A stretch of 64,000 nucleotides of DNA from Streptomyces physcomitrii (GTDB lineage: Bacteria > Actinomycetota > Actinomycetes > Streptomycetales > Streptomycetaceae), in assembly GCF_012273655.1 (NCBI RefSeq), contig NZ_JAAWWP010000001.1:1-64000 (forward strand), in the 5' to 3' direction. The translations under genes were made by a program, and so were the position numbers. The notes beneath the pieces were generated by a model. The model had not been told where the DNA came from. It did not search any database and saw only the letters and a list, made by a program, of their open reading frames with translations. Shown here piece by piece: positions 18,178 through 30,514 of this stretch. Position 1 is the first letter of the stretch, and each line of letters starts with the position of its first letter.

Positions 18178-18765
18178 TCAGGCGGCCGGGCCCGGTACGT
18201 AGGGCGCGTTGGCGGGCAGGTCGAGGTCGGCGGGCAGCAGGGAGCCCACCCAGCAGTCGCGGCGCGCGCCCCGGTGCTCCATGCCCGCGCGCTGGACGCC
18301 CTCCATGGTGAACCCGGCCCGCAGGGCGGTGGCGCGGGAGCCGTGGTTGCCGACCTCCGCGCGCCACTCGATGCGGTCGATCCCGGCCTCGGTGCAGGCC
18401 CAGCGGCAGACGGCGAGGGTGGCCTCGACGACGTAGCCCTTGCCGCGGTGCTCCCGGGCGGCCCAGAAGCCGACCTCGCCGGTGCCGGGGCCGCGCCGGG
18501 TCAGGCCGAGCATCGCGGCGAGCGGGCCGTGGGCGGCGCCCCGGCCGCGCGGGAAGACGCCGAAGGTGAACATGGACGCGTCGTGCCAGCCGTCGGGGAC
18601 CATCTGGCCGGTGAACCCCGCGGCGTGCTCGTGGAGATAGGGCGAGGGGATCGTCGTCCAGTGCTGGATGTCGGGGTCCTGGCAGGCCTCGTAGACGGCC
18701 TGGGTGTCGTCGGGACCGACGGTGCGCAGCAGCAGGCGTTCGGTGGCGAGGGCGACGGGTTCCAT
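18178..18765 (-). CDS. GNAT family N-acetyltransferase
   Basis: The 195-residue protein has the RimJ/RimL-like GNAT architecture. It opens with ATERLLLRTVGPDDTQAVYEACQDPD, has the acetyl-CoA loop at REHRGKGYVVEAT (motif A, Q/RxxGxG/A), and continues with IEWRAEVGNHGSRATALRAGF, typical of enzymes acting on protein or peptide N termini. The substrate cannot be inferred. It is divergent from secA and is followed by the YcaQ-like gene. Confidence 0.88.
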   Translation of the reverse strand: MEPVALATERLLLRTVGPDDTQAVYEACQDPDIQHWTTIPSPYLHEHAAGFTGQMVPDGWHDASMFTFGVFPRGRGAAHGPLAAMLGLTRRGPGTGEVGFWAAREHRGKGYVVEATLAVCRWACTEAGIDRIEWRAEVGNHGSRATALRAGFTMEGVQRAGMEHRGARRDCWVGSLLPADLDLPANAPYVPGPAA

Positions 18766-19077
18766 GCGCCGATTGTGTGGGTGGTGCGAAGAGCGCGCCA
18801 AGGCTTTTCGCCGGGCGGGCGCATCCGGTCGCCGGGCGGGCGCGTCCGGCGCGTACCGGGCGCGTGCGGGCGGGGCGCGCGCCGCTGCGGGTGAGCGCCC
18901 GGTGACTTTCCGTGCGGGCCGGGCACCTTCCGGGACGCCCGTCCGTTGGCTCAGTACCGTGGGCAGTTGTCGTCGTCGCGGCAGACCTCCCGGCGTGGCG
19001 GGGTCCTCGCATACGATGGCCGTTGCCCGAAGTGAAATCGACCGTGCCAGGCCCGACCGGCAAGGAGAACACCCCCC
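18766..19077. promoter_or_regulatory. GNAT/secA divergent intergenic region
   Basis: This 312-bp gap should hold the promoters of both neighbours. Two 21-bp tandem copies (18808-18828 and 18829-18849, core CGCCGGGCGGGCGC) lie nearer the GNAT side. A -10-like TACGAT occurs near 19011, suitable for a secA transcript. No gene is seen. Confidence 0.45.
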
Positions 19078-21879
<2,802 letters not shown>

Positions 21880-21944
21880 GCCGGGGCGGCCCGGACCGCG
21901 GGGCGGGAGACCGCGGATCCGGGACGCCGGACAGCTGACGCACA

Positions 21945-21980
21945 GGGACCGGTGGCCTCGGGGGCTGCCGGCCCCTTCGT
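21945..21980 (+). terminator. secA terminator hairpin
   Basis: A 12-bp stem with wobble pairs (21945-21956 with 21964-21975) is followed by TTCGT, 65 bp after the secA stop. It is probably the end of the secA transcript. Confidence 0.55.
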
Positions 21981-22146
21981 CGTTCCGGGAGGCTTCCGAC
22001 CTCCTCGCGGTCAGCTGCCCACGCCTTCGCGAGCGTGGGGGCGATGGGGCTCTTCACGGGATGAGGCCTTTGACGGGATAAGGCCGTTCAGGGTCGGTCT
22101 CTTCGCGGCGGTTCCTTGCGCGGCAGGTGCCCCACCCGGTACGGAG

Positions 22147-22270
22147 CCCGCCGCTCCCTCGCGGGCACCGGTCCGCCGCTCCCTCGCGATACGGGGTCTG
22201 CCGCTCCCGCGCGGTACGGGGCCCGCCGCTCCCGCGCAGTACGGGGCCCGCCGCTCCCGCGCGGTACGGA
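22147..22270. repeat. 25-bp intergenic tandem repeat
   Basis: About five imperfect copies of a 25-26-bp unit (core CCGCTCCCGCGCGGTACGGGG) lie between the secA terminator and the stop of the Rv3235-like gene. The copies nearest 22270 are the most alike. The period is not a multiple of three throughout, so a coding role is unlikely. The rest of the 21981-22292 gap shows nothing else. Confidence 0.7.
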
Positions 22271-22292
22271 ACGCGGCCCGGCCGGTCGGCGC

Positions 22293-23252
22293 TCAGACGG
22301 CGGCTCCCGACCGGTGCCGCCACCCCCGCTCCTGCTCCTGACCGTGCCCCTGGCCCTGCCCGTGCCCGTGCCCGTGCTCGTGCCCCTGCCCCTGACCGTG
22401 TCCCTGCCGGGGGACGGCGCCCAGTTCCACGGCCGTGCAGCGCCAGCGCAGATCGCGGCCCCGCTCCAGCCGGTAGGCCATGGCGCGCACCCTGCCGTCG
22501 GCGGCGATCCGGGCGAAGGCCTCCATGGCGCCCTCCTGCGGGACGCACCAGCCGAGGTCCCGCACCACCGGCGGCGGACCGCAGGTGCCGAGCGGCGTCC
22601 GCTCGGCGAGGGAGGCCAGCTCGTCGTAGGCGCTGGACGCGGTGTGGCGGAGCATCCAGTGCACCGGCCGCTGTCCGCTGAGCACCGCGAGCAGCCGCTC
22701 GGCGAAGGCCTCGGCGGGGTGCGGCTCGGGCGCCGGGGCCTGCCGCCGGGGCAGCGCGGCACCGGGGCGGCGGCCGTCGCGCCTGCCGGGGGGCCGGGTG
22801 CCGCTGCCGGGCCGCCGCCGGTTCCTCGCCATCACCTTGGCGAAGCCGTCCGCCTGCGCGAGGAGGTCGGCCTCGCGGGCCCGCGGAGTGGTGGCCGCCT
22901 CGGCGCCGGCGGGGGCGGCGCCCTGCGCGCTCGTGGCTGCGGCCGTGGCCCTGCCCGTGATCCTGGCCGTGGCCGTGGCCGCGGTCCTCCGCCCCGCCGC
23001 GAGGCCGGAGGCGGCCGGGCTGTCGGCGGCGGCTGGGCTGTCGGCGGCCGTGGCGTCGCGGACCGAGATGCCGTGAACGGCCGTCGTACCGCTGCCGGTT
23101 GCCCGGACGGTCGTCGCACCGCTGCCGCTCGTCCGGCTGGTCGTCGTACCGCCGTCGTTCGCCCGGCCGGTCGTCGTACCGCTGCCGTTCGTCCGGCCGG
23201 TCGTCGTACTGCCGCGGGTCGTCTGGAAGGTCGTCGTGCTGCTGTTGGTCAT
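22293..23252 (-). CDS. Rv3235 family protein with repeat-built N terminus
   Basis: The 319-residue protein has its conserved part in the second half (about 185-285): PAEAFAERLLAVLSGQRPVHWML, a central WCVPQEGAMEAFARI region, and RWRCTAVELG near the end. This matches the small actinobacterial Rv3235 family usually found beside secA. The first half is low-complexity Thr/Ser/Gly, encoded by a 30-bp DNA repeat, then Ala-rich. A Gly/His/Gln-rich tail (GQGHEHGHGHGQGQGHGQ) closes the protein. Function unknown; the family resembles a SecC/YchJ-associated binding fold only loosely. The start could lie later than the ATG at 23252. Confidence 0.72.
   Translation of the reverse strand: MTNSSTTTFQTTRGSTTTGRTNGSGTTTGRANDGGTTTSRTSGSGATTVRATGSGTTAVHGISVRDATAADSPAAADSPAASGLAAGRRTAATATARITGRATAAATSAQGAAPAGAEAATTPRAREADLLAQADGFAKVMARNRRRPGSGTRPPGRRDGRRPGAALPRRQAPAPEPHPAEAFAERLLAVLSGQRPVHWMLRHTASSAYDELASLAERTPLGTCGPPPVVRDLGWCVPQEGAMEAFARIAADGRVRAMAYRLERGRDLRWRCTAVELGAVPRQGHGQGQGHEHGHGHGQGQGHGQEQERGWRHRSGAAV
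23079..23252 (-). repeat. 30-bp tandem repeat coding the N terminus of the Rv3235-like protein
   Basis: Six copies in perfect 30-bp register begin at 23079, 23109, 23139, 23169, 23199 and 23229, each opening GGTCGTCG or a close variant on the plus strand. On the coding strand they give ten-residue units of the type TTTGRTNGSG. The middle copies are the most conserved. Confidence 0.85.
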
Positions 23253-23655
23253 GGTGAGCCCCGTGTCCGGTCGGCCCGGGGGGTCCGGGCGCTGCCGTTT
23301 GCCGGGATCCTGGCCGAGGCGCCGGGGTGTGGCGAGCACCCCGTGTCCGTGGCGCGGGCGCCGGGAGAATTCACCTATCAGGATGAGCGGCGCGCGGCAG
23401 GGCCCGCGAGGACCGGGATCCGGGTGTCCGCGCGAGCCGCTTCCGGGGCCGGGGACACCGCCCCGAAGGGGGACTCCCGCACGTACCCTGGGAGCCGTCG
23501 CCGGGCGGGGTGTCCGTCCGGGAGGCGGCGCCGAGGCGCGTCACCGGCCGATGCGTACCGGCGGTGTCCGGAGCGCCCGGCGGATCCCGAGGGGCGTCAC
23601 CGGCACGAACACCGCCACGAACAGCAGCGGAAACACGAGCAGAAAGCGGCCAGTC
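23253..23655. promoter_or_regulatory. Divergent intergenic region without a gene
   Basis: This 403-bp stretch lies between divergent genes. I see no convincing coding sequence. A -10-like TACCCT occurs near 23481 on the plus strand, and an AATTC-containing, locally less G+C-rich patch near 23370-23383 could serve the minus strand. Neither is strong. Confidence 0.35.
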
Positions 23656-24159
23656 ATGCGTGTCTATGTCCCCCTGACCCTCTCCGGCCTCGCCGAGGCG
23701 GCCAAGGCCGGAGAACTCGGACCGGGCCCGCTGACCGCGTACGCGGTGACCCCCGGCCTGCGCGAGTGGTACCTCTCCGACGACATCGAGGAGCTGGAGT
23801 ACGCCGCCCTCAACCGCGCCGCCCTCGCCTCGCTGCGGCAGCTCGCGCTCGACCCGGCCGCGGTCCGCCGCCGGGTGGTCGTCGCGGTCGACGTGCCGGA
23901 CGGCGAGGCGCAGGCCGACCCGGACCTCGGACTCGACCCCTCCTCGCTGGGTGAGGTGCGCCTGGCGCGTCCGGTCCCGCTGGCCAAGGCCGCCGCCGTG
24001 CACGTCGACTCCGAGGAGGCGGAGGCCGACGTACGGGCCGCCGCGGACGCTGTCGGGGCGGCGGACGTGGGCGACGACGACGCGCAGTTCACCGTGGACG
24101 GCGCCGAGGACCACGAACTCCTCTGGTACGCCACGCAGGAGATCCCGAACCTGATCTGA
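23656..24159 (+). CDS. DUF6912 family hypothetical protein
   Basis: The 167-residue soluble acidic protein begins MRVYVPLTLSGLAEAAKAG and continues with a conserved AVTPGLREWYLSDDIEELEY segment. I recognise this as the actinobacterial family annotated DUF6912; no function is known. It has no membrane helix or signal peptide. The ATG at 23656 is the only start adjacent to the conserved N terminus. The following HAD gene starts 114 bp later on the same strand. Confidence 0.75.
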   Translation: MRVYVPLTLSGLAEAAKAGELGPGPLTAYAVTPGLREWYLSDDIEELEYAALNRAALASLRQLALDPAAVRRRVVVAVDVPDGEAQADPDLGLDPSSLGEVRLARPVPLAKAAAVHVDSEEAEADVRAAADAVGAADVGDDDAQFTVDGAEDHELLWYATQEIPNLI

Positions 24160-24273
24160 CCGGCCGGGCCCGCCGCATCCGACCGGCCGGGCCCGCCGCC
24201 TCCCGGCCCGCCGTGAGCGAGGCCACGGACGGCGGGCGGGGCGTTGTCGGTGGGCCCGGGTAGGTTGCGGGGC

Positions 24274-24948
24274 ATGGGGATGAAGCAGGCAAAGACAGGG
24301 CACATCGTCTGGGACTGGAACGGCACCTTGTTCCACGACATCGAGGCCGTGGTGGGCGCGACCAACGCGGCCTTCGCCTCGGCCGGGATAGACCCGGTGA
24401 CCGTCGCGCAGTACCGCGAGCTGTACTGCGTGCCCATCCCCCGTTTCTACGAGCGGGTCATGGGCCGGCTGCCCACCGAGGCCGAGTGGCAGAGCATGGA
24501 CGGGGTCTTCCACCGGCACTACACCGACCGGCGGGCGGCCTGCGCCCTCGCCGAAGGGGTGGAGGAGCTGCTCGGCGAGTGGTCCGCGGCGGGCCACAGC
24601 CAGTCGATCCTCAGCATGTACGGGCACGACGAACTGGTGCCGCTGGTACGCGGCTTCGGCATCGCCTCGCACTTCGTCCGCGTCCAGGGCCGCACCGGCC
24701 CCTCCGGCGGCAGCAAGGCGGAGCACATGGTCCGCCATCTGGCCGCGCTCGGCGGCGGCATAGCACCGGAGCGCACCGTGGTCATCGGTGACGCCGCCGA
24801 CGACGCTCTCGCCGCGGCGCACGCCGGGGTGCGGGCGGTGCTCTACACCGGCGGCTCGCACGGCAGGGCCAGCCTGGCGGAGACCGGCGCCCCGGTGGTG
24901 GACAGCCTCGCCGAGGCGGTGGCCGAGGCCCGCCGGATGGCCGCCTGA
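24274..24948 (+). CDS. HAD family hydrolase
   Basis: The 224-residue haloacid dehalogenase-type phosphatase has motif I near residue 13 as HIVWDWNGTLFHD, where the catalytic Asp is the one before WNGTL. The motif II and III region includes SKAEHMVRHL, and motif IV is VVIGDAADDALAA. A helical cap domain lies between motifs I and II, so it is a small-cap phosphoglycolate phosphatase-like enzyme. The substrate is not inferable. The ATG at 24274 and the one at 24280 are both possible. Confidence 0.86.
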   Translation: MGMKQAKTGHIVWDWNGTLFHDIEAVVGATNAAFASAGIDPVTVAQYRELYCVPIPRFYERVMGRLPTEAEWQSMDGVFHRHYTDRRAACALAEGVEELLGEWSAAGHSQSILSMYGHDELVPLVRGFGIASHFVRVQGRTGPSGGSKAEHMVRHLAALGGGIAPERTVVIGDAADDALAAAHAGVRAVLYTGGSHGRASLAETGAPVVDSLAEAVAEARRMAA

Positions 24949-25465
24949 GCACGCGACCGGCGCCGGGGCGCGCCCCCTCGTCGCCTGAGCGGAGACCCCG
25001 CCGCAGGGGCGCGTCCCCCGGGCGGCCGTATCCGCTCCCGGGCGCTTCGGGGCGGTGTACGGGAGCGGGCGGACAAGGCCACGGGTGGACGGGGGGACGG
25101 TACGGGTGGACAAGGAGGGTTTCTGTGCAGTCCGTCAAAATTGCGCTCCGGGTTTTGTACAGAAGCGGCTCATGACGGCGGGCCGGGTAAGGACGATAGC
25201 CTTGGGGCCGTGATCAGTGCGATATCCCGCAGGGGCACCGTCGCCCCTGCGCCGCACCCGGTACGCGTGGAGGATTCCCGCCGCCGGGCGTTCGCCGATC
25301 CCCGCGGGAACCGCGCCGTGCGAACGGCCGGGAGCCCCCCGCACCTCGCAGCGCGCGGCAGGACGTCCACCCCGAGCGGAGACCCCGCGCCATGGCGTCG
25401 ATCCGCGCGTGCCGCACTATTTCCTTCTACGTCTCGCAATGGCGCGCGACAGGAGTCAGAGGACA
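24949..25465. other. Intergenic region between HAD gene and NAD-GDH gene
   Basis: This 517-bp gap contains a 9-bp stem (25032-25040 with 25060-25068), probably ending the HAD transcript. It also has a second perfect 8-bp hairpin at 25229-25250 that would sit in the leader of the downstream gene. A locally A/T-richer patch at 25134-25165 could include a promoter, but I cannot identify a convincing -35/-10 pair. Open frames here lack family resemblance. Confidence 0.4.
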
Positions 25466-28400
25466 ATGCAGACCAAGCTGGACGAAGCCAAGGCCGAGCT
25501 GCTCGAAAGGGCCGCGCGCGTAGCTGAGAACAGCCCGGTCGGGGGGATCCTCCCGACCGAGGCGCAGGGCGCGAAATCCGACCAGGCCGCCGTACTCGCG
25601 TTCCTCCAGCGCTACTACCTGCACACCGCGGCCGAGGACTTCGTCGGCCGCGACCCGGACGACGTCTTCGGCGCCGCCTTCTCGCACCTCAGGCTGGCCG
25701 AGAATCGCCCCCAGGGCACCGCGAACGTCCGGGTGCACACCCCGACCGTGGAAGAGAACGGCTGGACCTGCAGCCACAGCGTCGTCGAGGTCGTCACCGA
25801 CGACATGCCCTTCCTCGTGGACTCCGTCACCAACGAGCTGACCCGCCAGCACCGCGGCATCCACGTCGTCATCCACCCGCAGGTCGTGGTCCGCCGCGAC
25901 GTCACGGGCCGCCTCCTTGAGGTGCTGACCTCCGCCACCGCCGGCGACCGGGGCACCCTGCCGCACGACGCGCTCATCGAGTCCTGGATCCACGTCGAGA
26001 CGGACCGCGAGACCGACCGCTCCGACCTCAAGCAGATCACCGCCGACCTGCTGCGGGTGCTCTCCGACGCCCGGGAGGCCGTCGAGGACTGGGAGAAGAT
26101 GCGCGAGGCCGCGCTGCGCATCGCCGAGGACCTGCCCGGCGAGCCCACCGCCGACGACCTGCCCGCCCAGGAGGTCGAGGAGGCCCGCGAACTCCTGCGC
26201 TGGCTCGCCGCCGACCACTTCACCTTCCTCGGCTACCGCGAGTACGAGCTGCGCGGCGACGACTCCCTCGCCGCCGTCCCCGGCACCGGCCTCGGCATCC
26301 TGCGCGCCGACCCGCACCACAGCGGCGAGGAGCACCCGGTCAGCCCGTCCTTCAGCCGCCTGCCCGCCGACGCCCGGGCCAAGGCCCGCGAGCACAAGCT
26401 GCTCGTGCTGACCAAGGCGAACAGCCGCTCCACCGTGCACCGGCCCTCGTACCTGGACTACGTGGGCGTGAAGAAGTTCGACGCCGAGGGCAATGTCGTC
26501 GGCGAGCGGCGCTTCCTCGGACTCTTCTCCTCGGCCGCCTACACCGAGTCGGTGCGCCGGGTGCCGGTGATCCGCCGCAAGGTCGAGGAGGTGCTGCGCG
26601 GCGCCGGGTTCTCGCCCAACAGCCACGACGGCCGCGACCTGCTGCAGATCCTGGAGACCTACCCGCGCGACGAGCTGTTCCAGACCCCGCCGGACGAGCT
26701 GCGCGCCATCGTCACCAGCGTCCTCTACCTCCAGGAGCGCCGCCGCCTGCGGCTCTACCTGCGCAAGGACGAGTACGGGCGCTACTACTCGGCCCTGGTC
26801 TACCTGCCGCGCGACCGCTACACCACCGGCGTACGGCTGCGCATCATCGACATCCTCAAGGAGGAACTCGGCGGCACCAGCGTCGACTTCACCGCCTGGA
26901 ACACCGAATCGGTGCTCTCCCGGCTGCACTTCGTCATCCGGGTGCCCACCGGGACGGAGCTGCCGCAGCTCAGCGACGCCGACAAGGACCGTATCGAGGC
27001 CCGCCTCGTCGAGGCCGCCCGCTCCTGGCAGGACGCCTTCACCGAGGCCCTCTACGCCGAACTGGGCGAGGAGCGCGGCGCGGAGCTCGCCCGCCGCTAC
27101 GCCAGTGCCTTCCCCGAGGGCTACAAGGCCGACCACTCGCCGCGCTCCGGCGTCGCCGACCTGGTGCACTTGGAGGCGATCCAGAGCGGCGCCAAGGACT
27201 TCGCCCTCTCGCTGTACGAGCCGGTCGGCGCCCAGCCCGGCGAGCGCCGCTTCAAGATCTACCGGGCGGGCGGCCAGGTCTCGCTGTCCGCGGTGCTGCC
27301 GGTGCTCCAGCGCCTCGGCGTGGAGGTCACCGACGAGCGCCCCTACGAGCTGCGCTGCGCGGACCGGCCCAACGCCTGGATCTACGACTTCGGCCTGCGG
27401 ATGCCGAAGGCGCCCGGCCCTGGCGGCGACTACCTCGGCGACGACGGCCGGGACCGCTTCCAGGAGGCCTTCGAGGCGACCTGGAAGGGGCACGCCGAGA
27501 ACGACGGCTTCAACTCCCTGGTCCTGCGCGCCGGTCTGAGCTGGCGGCAGGCGGTGGTGCTGCGCGCCTACGCCAAGTACCTGCGGCAGGCCGGTTCCAC
27601 CTTCAGCCAGGACTATATGGAGGACACCCTCCAGAACAACGTCCACACCACCCGGCTGCTGGTCTCCCTCTTCGAGGCGCGCATGTCGCCCGACCACCAG
27701 CGGGCCGGCACCGAGCTGACCGACGGCCTCCTGGAGGAGCTCGACGGCGCCCTCGACCAGGTCGCCAGCCTGGACGAGGACCGCATCCTGCGCTCCTTCC
27801 TGACCGTCATCAAGGCGACGCTGCGCACCAACTTCTTCCAGGAGACCGAGGGCGGCAGCCCGCACGACTACGTCTCCATGAAGTTCGACCCGCAGGCCAT
27901 CCCGGACCTGCCCGCGCCGCGGCCCGCCTACGAGATCTGGGTGTACTCCCCGCGGGTCGAGGGCGTCCACCTGCGCTTCGGCAAGGTCGCGCGCGGCGGC
28001 CTGCGCTGGTCCGACCGGCGTGAGGACTTCCGTACCGAGATCCTCGGCCTGGTCAAGGCGCAGATGGTGAAGAACACCGTCATCGTGCCGGTCGGCGCCA
28101 AGGGCGGCTTCGTCGCCAAGCAGCTGCCGGACCCCTCCGAGGACCGGGACGCCTGGCTCGCCGAGGGCATCGCCTGCTACCGCACCTTCATCTCGGCGCT
28201 GCTCGACATCACCGACAACCTGGTCGCGGGCGAGGTCGTACCGCCCGCGGACGTGGTGCGCCACGACGAGGACGACACCTATCTGGTGGTCGCCGCGGAC
28301 AAGGGCACCGCCACCTTCTCCGACATCGCCAACGAGGTCGCCGAGAGCTACGACTTCTGGCTCGGCGACGCCTTCGCCTCCGGCGGCAGCGCGGGCTACG

Positions 28401-30403
28401 ACCACAAGGGCATGGGCATCACCGCCCGCGGCGCCTGGGAGTCGGTCAAGCGGCACTTCCGCGAACTGGGCCACGACAGCCAGACCGAGGACTTCACCGC
28501 GGTCGGCGTCGGCGACATGAGCGGCGACGTCTTCGGCAACGGCATGCTGCTCTCCGAGCACATCCGCCTGGTCGCCGCCTTCGACCACCGGCACATCTTC
28601 ATCGACCCGAAGCCGGACGCGGCCGTCTCCTACGCCGAGCGGCGCCGCCTGTTCGAACTGCCGCGCAGCTCCTGGGCGGACTACAACACCGAGCTGCTCT
28701 CCGCGGGCGGCGGGATCTTCCCCCGCTCCGCCAAGGCGATCCAGCTCAACTCGCATGTGCGGGAGGCCCTCGGCATCGAGAAGGGCGTCGCCAAGATGAC
28801 CCCGGCCGACCTGATGCGGGCCATCCTCCAGGCCCCGGTCGACCTGCTGTGGAACGGCGGCATCGGTACGTATGTGAAGTCCTCGCAGGAGTCGAACGCC
28901 GACGTCGGCGACAAGGCCAACGACGCCATCCGGGTGGACGGCGCCGACCTGCGCGCCAAGGTCGTCGGCGAGGGCGGCAACCTGGGCCTGACCCAGCTCG
29001 GCCGGATCGAGTTCGCCCTCGGCGGCGGCCGGATCAACACCGACGCCATCGACAACAGCGCCGGGGTGGACACCTCCGACCACGAGGTGAACATCAAGAT
29101 CCTGCTCAACGCGGTCGTCGGTGAAGGCGACATGACCGTCAAGCAGCGCAACAAGCTGCTCGCCGAGATGACCGACGAGGTCGGCAGGCTGGTGCTGCGC
29201 AACAACTACGCGCAGAACACCGCCCTGGCCAACGCCGAGGCCCAGTCGCCCTCGCTGCTCCACGCCCACCAGCGCTTCATGCGCCGCCTGGAGCGGGACG
29301 GGCACCTCGACCGCGGCCTGGAGTTCCTGCCCACCGACCGGCAGATCAAGGAACGCCTCGCGGGCGGGCGCGGGCTGAGCCAGCCCGAGCTGAGCGTGCT
29401 CCTCGCCTACACCAAGATCACCGCGGCGGACGAGCTGATCCGCACCACGCTGCCGGACGACCCGTATCTGCGCGGACTGCTGCTCGCCTACTTCCCGGCG
29501 GCGCTGCGCGAGCGCTTCCCGGAGCAGATCGACGGGCACGCCCTGCATCGCGAGATCGTCACCACGGTCCTCGTCAACGACACGGTCAACACCGGCGGTT
29601 CGACCTTCCTGCACCGGCTGCGCGAGGAGTCCGGCGCCTCCCTGGAGGAGATCGTCCGGGCGCAGCTGGCGGCGCGCACCATCTTCGGGATGTCCGAGGT
29701 CTGGGACGCCGTCGAGGGACTCGACAACATCGTGGACGCCGATGTCCTCACCCGGATCCGGCTGCACTCGCGGCGCCTGGTGGAGCGCGGCACCCGCTGG
29801 CTGCTCAACAACCGGCCGCAGCCGCTCCAGCTCCAGGAGACCGTGGACTTCTTCGCCGAGGGCGTCGCCGCGGTCTGGGTCGAGCTGCCCAAGCTGCTGC
29901 GCGGCGCGGACCAGGAGTGGTACCAGCGCATCCGCGAGGAGCTCACCGAGGTCGGCGTCCCCGACGAACTCGCCCAGCGGGTGGCCGGATTCTCCGCGGC
30001 CTTCCCGACGCTGGACATCGTCGCCATCGCCGACCGGATGGGCAAGGAACCGCTGGCGGTCGCGGAGGTCTACTACGACCTCGGGGACCGGCTGCGGATC
30101 AGCCAGCTCATGGACCGCATCATCGAGCTGCCCCGCACGGACCGCTGGCAGTCCATGGCCCGCGCCTCCATCCGCGAGGACCTCTACGCGGCGCACGCGG
30201 CGCTCACCGCCGACGTGCTCGCCGTGGGCAACGGCGGCTCCAGCCCCGAGCAGCGCTTCAAGGACTGGGAGGAGAAGAACGCCGCCATCCTCGGCCGCGC
30301 CCGCACCACCCTGGACGAGATCCAGAGCTCGGACGCCTTCGACCTGGCCAACCTCTCGGTGGCGATGCGGACGATGCGCACCCTGCTGCGGACCCACAGC
30401 TAG
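25466..30403 (+). CDS. NAD-dependent glutamate dehydrogenase, 180-kDa type
   Basis: The 1,645-residue enzyme of the large NAD-GDH class deaminates glutamate to 2-oxoglutarate. The N-terminal half holds regulatory ACT-like domains (WTCSHSVVEVVTDDMPFLVDSV; VHRPSYLDYVGVKKFD). The catalytic part begins near residue 820 with the GKVARGGLRWSDR substrate region and VPVGAKGGF. The Rossmann part carries KVVGEGGNLGLTQLGRIEF. Length matches the S. clavuligerus-type enzyme. I chose the ATG at 25466 because AGGAG and GAGGA precede it and similarity starts there; an in-frame ATG at 25439 would add nine residues. It is monocistronic, ending at a strong terminator. Confidence 0.95.
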   Translation: MQTKLDEAKAELLERAARVAENSPVGGILPTEAQGAKSDQAAVLAFLQRYYLHTAAEDFVGRDPDDVFGAAFSHLRLAENRPQGTANVRVHTPTVEENGWTCSHSVVEVVTDDMPFLVDSVTNELTRQHRGIHVVIHPQVVVRRDVTGRLLEVLTSATAGDRGTLPHDALIESWIHVETDRETDRSDLKQITADLLRVLSDAREAVEDWEKMREAALRIAEDLPGEPTADDLPAQEVEEARELLRWLAADHFTFLGYREYELRGDDSLAAVPGTGLGILRADPHHSGEEHPVSPSFSRLPADARAKAREHKLLVLTKANSRSTVHRPSYLDYVGVKKFDAEGNVVGERRFLGLFSSAAYTESVRRVPVIRRKVEEVLRGAGFSPNSHDGRDLLQILETYPRDELFQTPPDELRAIVTSVLYLQERRRLRLYLRKDEYGRYYSALVYLPRDRYTTGVRLRIIDILKEELGGTSVDFTAWNTESVLSRLHFVIRVPTGTELPQLSDADKDRIEARLVEAARSWQDAFTEALYAELGEERGAELARRYASAFPEGYKADHSPRSGVADLVHLEAIQSGAKDFALSLYEPVGAQPGERRFKIYRAGGQVSLSAVLPVLQRLGVEVTDERPYELRCADRPNAWIYDFGLRMPKAPGPGGDYLGDDGRDRFQEAFEATWKGHAENDGFNSLVLRAGLSWRQAVVLRAYAKYLRQAGSTFSQDYMEDTLQNNVHTTRLLVSLFEARMSPDHQRAGTELTDGLLEELDGALDQVASLDEDRILRSFLTVIKATLRTNFFQETEGGSPHDYVSMKFDPQAIPDLPAPRPAYEIWVYSPRVEGVHLRFGKVARGGLRWSDRREDFRTEILGLVKAQMVKNTVIVPVGAKGGFVAKQLPDPSEDRDAWLAEGIACYRTFISALLDITDNLVAGEVVPPADVVRHDEDDTYLVVAADKGTATFSDIANEVAESYDFWLGDAFASGGSAGYDHKGMGITARGAWESVKRHFRELGHDSQTEDFTAVGVGDMSGDVFGNGMLLSEHIRLVAAFDHRHIFIDPKPDAAVSYAERRRLFELPRSSWADYNTELLSAGGGIFPRSAKAIQLNSHVREALGIEKGVAKMTPADLMRAILQAPVDLLWNGGIGTYVKSSQESNADVGDKANDAIRVDGADLRAKVVGEGGNLGLTQLGRIEFALGGGRINTDAIDNSAGVDTSDHEVNIKILLNAVVGEGDMTVKQRNKLLAEMTDEVGRLVLRNNYAQNTALANAEAQSPSLLHAHQRFMRRLERDGHLDRGLEFLPTDRQIKERLAGGRGLSQPELSVLLAYTKITAADELIRTTLPDDPYLRGLLLAYFPAALRERFPEQIDGHALHREIVTTVLVNDTVNTGGSTFLHRLREESGASLEEIVRAQLAARTIFGMSEVWDAVEGLDNIVDADVLTRIRLHSRRLVERGTRWLLNNRPQPLQLQETVDFFAEGVAAVWVELPKLLRGADQEWYQRIREELTEVGVPDELAQRVAGFSAAFPTLDIVAIADRMGKEPLAVAEVYYDLGDRLRISQLMDRIIELPRTDRWQSMARASIREDLYAAHAALTADVLAVGNGGSSPEQRFKDWEEKNAAILGRARTTLDEIQSSDAFDLANLSVAMRTMRTLLRTHS

Positions 30404-30432
30404 CCGACGGCCGCCCGTCCTCGGGCGGTTGC

Positions 30433-30484
30433 CACGGGAAGGGGGCGCCCCGCACCAGCCGGTGCGGGGCGCCCCCTTCCCGTG
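30433..30484. terminator. Bidirectional terminator after NAD-GDH
   Basis: This is a perfect 24-bp stem (30433-30456 with 30461-30484) with a four-base AGCC loop, lying between convergent genes. It is the strongest hairpin in the window and should serve both strands. Confidence 0.88.
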
Positions 30485-30514
30485 CCGCACCGGGCGGCAG
30501 GAGTCCCGTCCCCC

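Noticed and set aside
22147..22270. CRISPR array
   Set aside because: Units are directly abutting and imperfect, with no unique spacers of constant length and no cas genes in the window.
25427..30490. A minus-strand open frame of almost 1,700 codons opposite the NAD-GDH gene
   Set aside because: It is the antisense shadow of a G+C-biased gene; its translation is low-complexity Ala/Gly/Val/Asp with no family resemblance. The sense frame is a complete, recognisable enzyme.
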